Below, one piece after another: positions 37,050 to 44,345 of a stretch of DNA of 44,345 nucleotides. A model generated the notes under the pieces. That model was not told the DNA's origin, ran no database searches, and worked only from the letters and a program-made list of their open reading frames with translations. Position 1 is the stretch's first letter. Every line of letters begins with the position of its first letter. This stretch comes from an uncultured Eubacteriaceae bacterium (GTDB lineage Bacteria; Bacillota; Clostridia; Lachnospirales; CAG-274): assembly GCA_947086655.1 (NCBI GenBank), contig CAMTZM010000019.1:1-44345 (forward strand), written 5' to 3'. Both the position numbers and the translations under genes were made by a program.

Positions 37050-38816
37050 ATGGAATTTAGTTGGGAATTAGAATCTATGTATAAGTCTGTAAATAGTGAA
37101 AAATTTAAGCATGATTTAGATAAACTTAAAATCGAAACAGATAATCTTAACAAGTGGGCAATGGATAATTTAAAAGTACACGTAAATGAAACAGAGAAAA
37201 TTGAGTATTATATAATTTCAAAAAATAAATTAATAGATTTATGTACTGTATCTATATATGTAAATTTAGCTCTTTCAACAGATACTTTAAATTCTGATTT
37301 AATAAATGCATCTGAGAAAATTGAAAATATTAAATCTAATTTTTCTATTCATGAAAGTTTATTTATAAACTTTTTAAAGGGTACAGATGATTTAGAAAAT
37401 ATTATTAATAATTCTCATATTTTAAGTGAACACAAATTTATTATTAATGAATTAAAAAAAGAAGCTGAACACACACTTTTGTCTTCAGAAGAAGAAATTA
37501 TATCAAAACTTAAAAATACAGGTTCTAATTCATGGAGAAAACTTTGGGAGCAAATTACATCTTCATTAACTGCCGAGTTAGAAATTGATGGAAAAACTCA
37601 GGTTTGTCCGTTATCGGTTATAAGAAATTATGCATATAATGATTCATCTGAAATAAGAAAAAAAGCCTATGAAGCCGAATTATCTGCATATAAAAAAATA
37701 GAGTTAGCGGGAAGTTTTTGCATAAACTCAATAAAAGGTGAGGTAATAGCTATATCAAACTTAAAAGGCTATAAGTCTCCTCTTTTAATGACATTGGAAA
37801 ATTCAAGAATTGATTTAGAAATACTAAATATAATGTTTGATTCTATTAAAAAAAATCTTGTTCCCATGCAAAAATATTTTATTAAAAAAGCACAAATTTT
37901 AGGACATGACAGTAAACTTCCATTTTATGATTTGTTTGCGCCTTTGGGAGAAAATATAATATTTACTTATGAGCAAGCTAAAGATTTTATTATAGAACAT
38001 TTCAGCGCTTTTAGTGAGAAAATGGGAGAGTTTGCTAAAAAAGCGTTTGACTGTCGCTGGATAGACGTACTTCCTAAAAAGGGAAAGGTAGGAGGAGCAT
38101 ACTGTGAAGCTGTTCATAGCATAAAACAAAGCCGTATACTTACTAATTTTTCTGGTACATTCAATGATGTAATAACTTTGGCACATGAATTAGGGCACGC
38201 TTATCATGATTCATGTTTGTATAACGAAACGCCTTTAAACAGTTTTTATACAATGCCTATTGCTGAGACAGCCTCTACTCTTTGTGAAAATATAGTAACA
38301 AAATCAGCTTTAAAAGGAGCATCTAAATTACAGTCTTTATTAATATTTGATAATGATATTTCTGGAATGACTCAAGTAATAATTGATATTTACAGCCGCT
38401 TTCTATTTGAGGATGAGGTTTTCAACAAAAGAAAAAATTCATTTTTAAACAGCCAAGAATTATGTGAAATAATGATTGACGCCCAAAAAAAGGCTTATGG
38501 AAACGGTTTAGACGAAAAATATATGAATCCTTATATGTGGCTTTGTAAACCGCATTATTATGATGCTGATTTTAATTATTATAATTTTCCTTATGCTTTT
38601 GGTTTTCTTCTTTCAAAAGGTTTGTATAAAATTTATACTGAAAATACAAGTGATTTTAGAAATCTTTATGATAAAATGCTTTCATTAACGGGAAAAAACA
38701 ATATAAATGATGTAGTAAAATTAGCCGGAATTGATTTATATGATGAAAATTTCTGGAATGGTGTTCTTAATATAGTTATTAGTGAAATTAACGAGTTTTG
38801 TGAAATTTCTTTTTAA
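37050..38816 (+). CDS. M3-family oligoendopeptidase (PepF/PepF-like)
   Basis: This is a cytoplasmic zinc peptidase of 588 residues that degrades short peptides. The catalytic motif is in TLAHELGHAYHDSCL (HExxH), with the third ligand in AETASTLCENIV. YCEAVHSIKQSRILTNFSGT and the C-terminal YNFPYAFGFLLSKGLYKIY are typical of the oligoendopeptidase F branch. The ATG at 37050 is chosen because GGGAGA lies 9 bases upstream; the in-frame ATG at 36990 falls in an inverted repeat without a ribosome site. There is no signal peptide. The gene is monocistronic. Confidence 0.92.
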   Translation: MEFSWELESMYKSVNSEKFKHDLDKLKIETDNLNKWAMDNLKVHVNETEKIEYYIISKNKLIDLCTVSIYVNLALSTDTLNSDLINASEKIENIKSNFSIHESLFINFLKGTDDLENIINNSHILSEHKFIINELKKEAEHTLLSSEEEIISKLKNTGSNSWRKLWEQITSSLTAELEIDGKTQVCPLSVIRNYAYNDSSEIRKKAYEAELSAYKKIELAGSFCINSIKGEVIAISNLKGYKSPLLMTLENSRIDLEILNIMFDSIKKNLVPMQKYFIKKAQILGHDSKLPFYDLFAPLGENIIFTYEQAKDFIIEHFSAFSEKMGEFAKKAFDCRWIDVLPKKGKVGGAYCEAVHSIKQSRILTNFSGTFNDVITLAHELGHAYHDSCLYNETPLNSFYTMPIAETASTLCENIVTKSALKGASKLQSLLIFDNDISGMTQVIIDIYSRFLFEDEVFNKRKNSFLNSQELCEIMIDAQKKAYGNGLDEKYMNPYMWLCKPHYYDADFNYYNFPYAFGFLLSKGLYKIYTENTSDFRNLYDKMLSLTGKNNINDVVKLAGIDLYDENFWNGVLNIVISEINEFCEISF

Positions 38817-38858
38817 CGATTAAAACCACGTCTTTTAGACGTGGTTTTAATCGTTTTT
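38815..38858. terminator. Bidirectional terminator
   Basis: A perfect 18-bp stem (AACGATTAAAACCACGTC with its complement) closes a 5-base loop and overlaps the M3 peptidase stop codon. It also serves the convergent pectate lyase-like gene. Confidence 0.88.
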
Positions 38859-41800
38859 AAATTTTATATTTATATATATATTGATAGTATGGTTTCATTG
38901 TTTCACTCCATATAAATATTTTAACTTTACAGTTTTCTATATTTTTTCCTAATTTTAAATTAGACGATACATTTTCTATTTTATTATTTTTATTTATATT
39001 TAATTTTTGTAAGTCAGCATCAATAAGCTGGTCTCCTTCATAGCTTGCTGTTATAAAAAGAAAATTTTCATCACCGTCATAATTAATTATGCTGGTATTT
39101 ATATTAATATCGCCCATGCTTGTCCATTCATCGCTTATACTGAAATTTTCTATATCATAATCTTTTTTTATTTGAGTAAAGCTTATATTATCTATGGCTA
39201 AAGTTGCTTGATTGCTTCCGGGAGTTTCAATTGAATATCTATCTATTGCAATATCATTATTATATAAAGGTATATTTTCGCATATTGTATCATCAAATGA
39301 AATAGAGCATACTTTTTTAATTGTATCAATAGTAACTTCTAAAGTATACCATTTATTTTTTACAAGTGCCTTTTGGCTTATTATATTAGATGAAGTTTCA
39401 CCTGTACTATAATTTCTATATCTTAAATAAGAATTTTGACCGGATTTAATAACTGAAACATCAAAAAAGTTATTTGAAGAAACTCCAGAAAAATTTGAAT
39501 CAGCGGCTCTAAACAAAACTAATTCTGTTAATGGTTCACTTAAAAAACAGTAATCTCCTTTAAATTTTAATATTCCTTTTTTTCTTTCCGAAGGTTTATA
39601 TTGAAAACTTGTCCTTTTGTTGTTTACATCATTCATAATAAGAGCTTTTGAATCGTTTCCGGCTATACCTTGTTTTATAAAAAAACTGTTTTCTTCATCA
39701 AGAGACGCTGTATAGTTTCCATATTTTCCATTTGATAAATTAAAGCAAGCCATATTTTCAAAATCACCTGTAACTCTTGTTTCTTTATCATTAGAGGGAG
39801 TTAGTTTTTTAAGTGCATTTTTAATATATTCATATGCTGCTTTAAATTCCTCATTGTTGTTTTTATTGTTTTCAAAAATATTATTTACTTTTTCTATTTC
39901 ATTTGCTAAATCATTTATATCGTCAACAGAATAATCCATCTGATTTATCTTATTAATTTCAAATATTTTAGATTCAAGAAGATATTTGTAATTAAACTCT
40001 AAATTATCCAAAGCTTCTTTTAATTCTAAAGAGACAATATCTATTTCAGATTGTTCTGAATTTATATTTTCATAAACTGTTTTTGCTTTTTCCAATTTAT
40101 TAAGCATTATGTCAAAACCATCTTTAATATATTCTAAAGAATTTAAACTTTCAGCTTTATTAATTAAAAATCTTAAATCATATTTTTCATCAATTTCAAG
40201 AGAATTAATTGTATTTTTTAATAATATTAAAGCATTATCAATATCTTCTTTAGATGGATAAACCATACCAGCTATATTTTGTGCTGTTTCAAGTGCATTT
40301 GAGAAAGATTGCCATGAGTCTTTTGTATAGCCGTCTTTTTTTATTTTTAAAGCTTTGTAAATTTCGTCTGTTAAAGCTGTTTTATCATTTTTTAACTCAC
40401 CTTTTGGAAGAATTAATTCTTCACAATATTTTTCAATAGGCATATATCCATCTTTATCAATATTTACGGCATCGTTTGGATTATTTTTATCATAACCGTT
40501 TTTATCTTCCCAAAAGTCTGGCATACCATCATTATCAGTATCTAAAGGTTTTTCTCCTCCCTTTAAAATAGGATATCCTCCAACATCATCAGGTGAATCT
40601 ATAAGCCCAAGACCGCTTTTACTTCCGGTAGGAGCTGTTTTGTTTATAACATCATTTATAACACGTTCGTCAACATTGTCTCTTATAATTGATGCTCCAG
40701 CATATTTTAAAACTTCTTCATAAGCTTTTTGAGGACTTTGAGTAATAATTGGATAATTATATATATATTCATCGTTTGCTTTTAATTCTCCATTTACATA
40801 TATTCCCGATTCAATACTTTCACATTTTATCCATGAGTCTTCCCATGCTCCTACATTTTTTGCCTTTTTTACGCCAAGCCAGTTGTCCTCATTTACTTCT
40901 TTAGCACCTTCAATATAATTTTTATCTACGAATAAAGTAGTTGACCAACCAAGTTGTCCTTTTCCGGCGCCGGTAGTTCCTCCGTTTTCCATAAGAGAGG
41001 TGCTTTCTTTTTCAGTACCGTGCAATAAATATAGTCTTTGAGCTCCGCTTGATTTAGTAGCCGGTCCAGGGCGGTAATAATTACCTATTAAATTAACTCT
41101 TACTCCATTTTGTCCTCCGTAAGCAGACGAATTTCCCCAGTTGTATATAACATTATTTCTAATATCAACTAATCCATCTGTATCGGGTCTATTTTCATAA
41201 GATAAAACAGTAGCCCCTGTTCCAACCATTGGATTTCTATTGTTATGAGAGGCTAATAAATTGTGGTGTGCCGATACATTAATGCCGCCCCATATTCCTC
41301 CCATTCCATGAGTTCCTTTTATATGTATTGAATTATTTAAACTTTCAGAAATAATACACCATTGAACGGTAAAATTTTTAACAGCATAGAAGGATAAACA
41401 TTCATCTATACTCCATGACATGCTGCAATGGTCAATTATAATATTGTTGCCATTAAGTACTGTTACAGTATCTTCTTCTTTAGTTTTTGAACCCATACGA
41501 AAACGTAAATATCTTATTATAATATTACTTCCATGTATTTTTACACATTCATTATCTATACTTATTCCGTCTCCGGGGGCGGTTTGTCCTAAAATAGTAA
41601 TATTATTTTTGTCTATATTTAAACTTTTTTCTAACTTTATATTTCCGCCGACATCAAAAATAATAATCCTTCCGTCTTTTGATACAGCATCTCTTAAAGA
41701 ACCAATTCCACTGTCACTTAAATTAGTAACATGATAAATTTCTCGATTATAAGCACCTCTTGCGCCGGTTGAGTACATACCGCCGCCTTGTGCTTCCGGA

Positions 41801-41913
41801 AACGCTGCAACATTAAAAGATGACAAATTAGTTTTTTGATTTGCCGATAATAAATTTACACAAAATGAAACAGATACAATAATTACCATAAAAAAACAAA
41901 TTTTTTTTGCCAT
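38857..41913 (-). CDS. Secreted pectate lyase-like (PL1-type) multidomain protein
   Basis: This 1018-residue exported protein probably cleaves pectic polysaccharide by beta-elimination. After a signal peptide (about 1-24) comes a right-handed beta-helix (about 35-380) with FPEAQGGGMYSTGARG, IIFDVGGNIKL, IIIDHCSMSWSIDE and NLIGNYYRPGP, as in PL1-related pectate lyases. A calcium-binding TSP3/EF-hand-like loop follows (LDTDNDGMPDFWEDKNGYD, about 455). FIVAR-like helical repeats run about 505-720, and a beta-sandwich carbohydrate-binding-like region about 740-960 (YRNYSTGETSS, ATLAIDNISFTQI). GGAGG precedes the ATG at 8 bases. No SLH or sortase motif is seen. The catalytic arginine cannot be assigned by eye. 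Confidence 0.85.
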   Translation of the reverse strand: MAKKICFFMVIIVSVSFCVNLLSANQKTNLSSFNVAAFPEAQGGGMYSTGARGAYNREIYHVTNLSDSGIGSLRDAVSKDGRIIIFDVGGNIKLEKSLNIDKNNITILGQTAPGDGISIDNECVKIHGSNIIIRYLRFRMGSKTKEEDTVTVLNGNNIIIDHCSMSWSIDECLSFYAVKNFTVQWCIISESLNNSIHIKGTHGMGGIWGGINVSAHHNLLASHNNRNPMVGTGATVLSYENRPDTDGLVDIRNNVIYNWGNSSAYGGQNGVRVNLIGNYYRPGPATKSSGAQRLYLLHGTEKESTSLMENGGTTGAGKGQLGWSTTLFVDKNYIEGAKEVNEDNWLGVKKAKNVGAWEDSWIKCESIESGIYVNGELKANDEYIYNYPIITQSPQKAYEEVLKYAGASIIRDNVDERVINDVINKTAPTGSKSGLGLIDSPDDVGGYPILKGGEKPLDTDNDGMPDFWEDKNGYDKNNPNDAVNIDKDGYMPIEKYCEELILPKGELKNDKTALTDEIYKALKIKKDGYTKDSWQSFSNALETAQNIAGMVYPSKEDIDNALILLKNTINSLEIDEKYDLRFLINKAESLNSLEYIKDGFDIMLNKLEKAKTVYENINSEQSEIDIVSLELKEALDNLEFNYKYLLESKIFEINKINQMDYSVDDINDLANEIEKVNNIFENNKNNNEEFKAAYEYIKNALKKLTPSNDKETRVTGDFENMACFNLSNGKYGNYTASLDEENSFFIKQGIAGNDSKALIMNDVNNKRTSFQYKPSERKKGILKFKGDYCFLSEPLTELVLFRAADSNFSGVSSNNFFDVSVIKSGQNSYLRYRNYSTGETSSNIISQKALVKNKWYTLEVTIDTIKKVCSISFDDTICENIPLYNNDIAIDRYSIETPGSNQATLAIDNISFTQIKKDYDIENFSISDEWTSMGDININTSIINYDGDENFLFITASYEGDQLIDADLQKLNINKNNKIENVSSNLKLGKNIENCKVKIFIWSETMKPYYQYIYKYKI

Positions 41914-41990
41914 TTTTATTCCTCCTCTCTTTGGCTTATAAGCATACGTTTTAATTAAATAAAAACAAATAGTTGTTTTCTATAATTATA

Positions 41991-42116
41991 TCATATTTTA
42001 TCATTTTTTTTAAGTTCACTTATTATATATTCACAAATATTACTTAATTCTTCTTTTTTATTATTTTCATATATTTTATTGTTAAATATATCTATACATC
42101 TTATATCTTTTTTCAT
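41991..42116 (-). CDS. 41-residue ORF divergent from the recombinase
   Basis: This small protein opens MKKDIRCIDIFNNKIYENNK and continues with a charged helix (EELSNICEYIISELKK). AGGGGGTC lies 9 bases before the ATG, a strong ribosome binding site for this genome, which is the main reason to believe it is expressed. It sits between the pectate lyase-like gene and the recombinase and is divergent from the latter by 115 bases. It may be a control or directionality factor of the element. I do not recognise its family. Confidence 0.5.
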   Translation of the reverse strand: MKKDIRCIDIFNNKIYENNKKEELSNICEYIISELKKNDKI

Positions 42117-42231
42117 AAAAAAGACCCCCTGTAATTTTTGTGCATTATATATAAAAAAATTAATAATTATTATTAATTTTATTTTTAAAGCATAAATACT
42201 ATGTATATATTTTATTTAAGGAGATTTTTAA

Positions 42232-43653
42232 TTGAAAAAAGCAGCTCTTTATATTCGTGTTTCAACCGACGAGCAACTTGAATTTAGCCCTGAGGCACAG
42301 CTAAAAGCTTTGAAAGAATACGCTGTAAAAAATAATATTGAGATTGATGAGAGTTTTATATTTAAAGATGAAGGTATTTCAGGAAAAAGAGCAGAAAAAC
42401 GTCCGGCATTTATGAAAATGATTGCATGTGCAAGAAAAAAACCTTGTCCATTTGAAATTATTCTTGTACACAAATTTGACCGTTTTTCAAGAAATCGTGA
42501 AGACAGTGTTGTATATAAATCATTATTAAAAAGAGAATGTGGTGTAAAAGTAATAAGTATTACCGAACAGCTTGAAGATGATAAGTTTTCTGTTATACTT
42601 GAGAGTATGCTTGAAGCAATGGCAGAATATTATAGTTTAAACCTTGCTGACGAAGTAAAAAAAGGTATGAAAGAAAAGGCTGTAAGAGGAGAGTATCAGG
42701 CATGTCCTCCTCTTGGGTATATTAAAAAAACAAATACAGATACAATGGAGATAAATACAAAAGAAGCTGAGTATATAAAATTTATTTTTAATCAATATTT
42801 AGACGGAATGCCTTTACTTACAATAGCAAAGCGTTTAAATGATATGGGGGCATATACGCATCGTGGAAACAAAATAGAGAGACGTACAGTAGAATATATA
42901 CTTCAAAATCCAGTTTATAAAGGGTATTCACGTTGGACACCAACAGGTAAAACAAAAAGAAATTTTAATAACCCAATGACGATAATTGAAAAAGGAAATT
43001 TTCCTCCGATTATAAGCAGTGAACTGTTTGATAAAGTATCTGAAAAAATAAAAAGTAAAAAACATACTTATAAACAACGTCCAATGGAAGAATATAAACA
43101 TTGGTTAAGCAGCATAGTTAAATGCTCAGAATGCGGAGCTTCTTTAATTAAGTGTGGTAAAACAGCTTTTCAATGTGGTAACTACGTTAAAGGAAAATGT
43201 GAAGTATCCCATTTTATAAAGATGGAAATACTTGAAAAAGCTGTTTTAGAGCATATTAATAATATTTTATTATGTACGCAAAGCCCAATTATGTATAAAA
43301 TAAATGTAAACAAAAAGCAAGACTTAAATGAGGTAAATATTTTAAATAAAGAAATACAAATATTAAATAAAAAACTTGCACGAGCTAAAGAAGCTTATTT
43401 ACAAGAAATTGACACAGTAGAAGAATATAAAAATAATAAAATGTATATTACAAATAAAATAAAAGAAACAGAGGATAAATTAAATTCTTTAAATTTATTA
43501 AATAATTTAAGTATAGAAAATAATATTGAATTAAGTAAACTGCTTGAAAGTAATATTGATAATTTAGAAAAAAATTCTTTTTTAAAAATTTTTATTGAAA
43601 AAATAGTTTATAATAAATTTAAAAAAAGTTTATATTTTTACTATAACTTTTAA
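42232..43653 (+). CDS. Large serine site-specific recombinase
   Basis: This is a 473-residue recombinase of the resolvase/invertase superfamily. The catalytic domain (about 1-145) begins MKKAALYIRVSTDEQ with nucleophile Ser11 and contains ILVHKFDRFSRNREDS. A recombinase domain (about 155-275) follows, with PPLGYIK and TVEYILQNPVYKGYSRW. A zinc ribbon (CSECG near 298, then QCGNYVKGKCEVSH) and a coiled coil (about 360-440) complete the large-serine-recombinase architecture. The length is near the lower end for integrases and close to that of skin-element recombinases. The start is TTG with AAGGAG 9 bases upstream. Its stop is immediately followed by the cotJC 3' part, so it probably acts on a site at that junction. 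Confidence 0.93.
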   Translation: MKKAALYIRVSTDEQLEFSPEAQLKALKEYAVKNNIEIDESFIFKDEGISGKRAEKRPAFMKMIACARKKPCPFEIILVHKFDRFSRNREDSVVYKSLLKRECGVKVISITEQLEDDKFSVILESMLEAMAEYYSLNLADEVKKGMKEKAVRGEYQACPPLGYIKKTNTDTMEINTKEAEYIKFIFNQYLDGMPLLTIAKRLNDMGAYTHRGNKIERRTVEYILQNPVYKGYSRWTPTGKTKRNFNNPMTIIEKGNFPPIISSELFDKVSEKIKSKKHTYKQRPMEEYKHWLSSIVKCSECGASLIKCGKTAFQCGNYVKGKCEVSHFIKMEILEKAVLEHINNILLCTQSPIMYKINVNKKQDLNEVNILNKEIQILNKKLARAKEAYLQEIDTVEEYKNNKMYITNKIKETEDKLNSLNLLNNLSIENNIELSKLLESNIDNLEKNSFLKIFIEKIVYNKFKKSLYFYYNF

Positions 43654-43682
43654 AATGTACCCTAACGCAATATGGAGGACCA
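43640..43682. other. Putative attachment-site junction in cotJC
   Basis: Recombinase coding sequence ends at 43653, and recognisable cotJC coding sequence (Thr-Gln-Tyr-Gly-Gly-Pro-Asp) starts at 43665. The crossover must lie in or near CCCTAACGCAATATGG. An in-frame TAA at 43644-43646 prevents reading into cotJC from the left. The exact core needs the partner site. Confidence 0.45.
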
Positions 43683-44228
43683 GACGGAGAACTGGGAGCG
43701 TCACTTAGATATTTAAGCCAGCGATTTTCTATGGTAACTCCACAGGCAAAAGCAACATTAAATGATATAGGTACGGAAGAATTAGCCCATCTTGAAATGA
43801 TAGGTTCAATAGTACATCAATTAAGCGAAGATGCTGATATTGATGAAATAAAAAAACACGGATTTGATTCTTATTATGTTGACCATGGTTTAGGCGTATA
43901 TCCATCAAGTGCGGCTGGCGTACCGTTTACGGCAGCGTATTTACAATCTAAAGGAGACCCTATAACTGATTTATATGAAGATATGGCGGCAGAACAAAAA
44001 GCACGTTCAACTTATGATTATATACTAAGTTTGACAGATGACCCTGATGTAGTTGGACCAATAAGATTTTTAAGAGAAAGAGAAGTTGTTCATCTTCAAA
44101 GGTTTGGTGAAGCTTTAAGATATGTACAGGATTATATGGATTCTGAACGTTGTTTTATCATTCCTAAGCCGGATTGTATGAAACCAATGCCTAAAAAAAA
44201 TAAAAATTGCTGTAAATTTAAAAATTAA
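43656..44228 (+). CDS. cotJC: 3' part of interrupted spore-coat manganese-catalase gene cotJC
   Basis: This frame encodes the C-terminal ~190 residues of CotJC, a manganese-catalase-family protein of the inner spore coat. TQYGGPDGELGASLRYLSQR, DIGTEELAHLEMIG, MAAEQKAR and REREVVHLQRFGEALRY contain all five predicted di-manganese ligands (Glu; Glu and His; Glu; Glu/His). Only the first ~25-30 residues of a normal ~190-220-residue protein are missing, and the frame is stopped at 43644 with no start codon or ribosome site. ATG 43731 is in frame but lacks a Shine-Dalgarno and would delete the first ligand. The C-terminus (KPDCMKPMPKKNKNCC) is Lys/Cys-rich. cotJA, cotJB and the 5' part are not in the window. 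Confidence 0.9.
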   Translation, partial: CTLTQYGGPDGELGASLRYLSQRFSMVTPQAKATLNDIGTEELAHLEMIGSIVHQLSEDADIDEIKKHGFDSYYVDHGLGVYPSSAAGVPFTAAYLQSKGDPITDLYEDMAAEQKARSTYDYILSLTDDPDVVGPIRFLREREVVHLQRFGEALRYVQDYMDSERCFIIPKPDCMKPMPKKNKNCCKFKN

Positions 44229-44253
44229 ATAAAAATTAAAATAAATTATTTAT

Positions 44254-44292
44254 ATAAGTAAATAAAAAAGACATTATTATCATTTTACTTAT
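44254..44292. repeat. Inverted repeat after cotJC
   Basis: ATAAGTAAA and TTTACTTAT are perfect 9-base arms around a 21-base AT loop, 25 bases after the cotJC stop. There is no T run, so it is a weak terminator candidate, or flanking sequence of the following insertion. Confidence 0.3.
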
Positions 44293-44293
44293 G

Positions 44294-44345
44294 AACCGAC
44301 CCCCAAAAGTTAGACCAAAATCTAACGATTGGGAGGTCGGTTTAT
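44294..44345 (+). mobile_element. Left end of a probable IS3-family insertion sequence (truncated by window)
   Basis: The sequence AACCGACCCCCAAAAGTTAG resembles IS3/IS150-group terminal repeats. It folds into nested stems (AACCGACC with GGTCGGTT, and GTTAGA with TCTAAC), and GGGAGGT lies 6 bases before a likely ATG whose last base falls outside the window. The transposase itself is not seen, so the family call rests on the end sequence only. Confidence 0.5.

Larger units (their letters stand above)
41991..43655. mobile_element. Right end of a serine-recombinase intervening element in cotJC
   Basis: The element is defined on the right by the change from the recombinase stop codon to cotJC coding sequence around 43654-43665. 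Its left end is not identifiable. The span given is only the part with likely element genes (small ORF and recombinase). No phage structural, replication or conjugation genes are visible to the left, where ordinary chromosomal genes lie. Confidence 0.5.

Noticed and set aside
43731..44228. cotJC read as a complete gene starting at ATG 43731
   Set aside because: Conserved CotJC sequence continues in frame for about 22 codons upstream to the recombinase stop, and there is no ribosome site before 43731.

Overview
The window is low-GC DNA (AT-rich intergenic regions, strong AGGAGG-type ribosome binding sites, TTG and GTG starts) from an anaerobic, flagellated, endospore-forming member of the Clostridia. 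The evidence is a flagellin, an oxygen-sensitive class III ribonucleotide reductase, an S-layer-homology (SLH) surface protein and part of the spore-coat gene cotJC. A Lachnospirales-type gut organism is plausible, but no rRNA or other lineage marker is present.

Layout. 1-8.1 kb: a large flagellin with three ~130-residue internal repeats, followed 16 bases later by a 1919-residue secreted BspA-type leucine-rich-repeat protein. 8.1-10.5 kb: accessory DNA with a structured repeat, an Rpn/PD-(D/E)XK nuclease gene, small unknown ORFs and a PspC protein. 10.6-16.5 kb: nrdD, miaA, a methionine gamma-lyase-like PLP enzyme and a GGDEF protein. 16.6-18.1 kb: an unknown gene, an IS110 transposase remnant and a promoter-terminator cassette that may be a small RNA. 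18.1-23.2 kb: uvrB-uvrA plus a small ORF. 23.3-28.3 kb: a MATE transporter divergent from an AraC regulator, then an M23 peptidase, a small alarmone synthetase and a metallophosphoesterase. 28.3-41.9 kb: a secreted polysaccharide/surface region with a Cthe_2159-like beta-helix protein, a 2161-residue M60-like metallopeptidase with dockerin-like and SLH domains, an M3 oligopeptidase and a pectate lyase-like protein. 42-44.3 kb: a large serine recombinase directly abutting the 3' part of cotJC, then a probable IS3-family end at the window edge.

The most interesting point is the right end. The recombinase stop codon is followed within about ten bases by cotJC coding sequence that lacks only the first ~25-30 codons and keeps all five predicted manganese ligands. 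This is the arrangement of sporulation-regulated intervening elements (skin in sigK, SPbeta in spsM). No 5' half of cotJC is visible anywhere to the left, so the partner site is either more than 42 kb away or has been rearranged. A second unexplained signal is a pair of ~80-110 bp structured repeats, each placed just after the terminator of a giant surface-protein gene.
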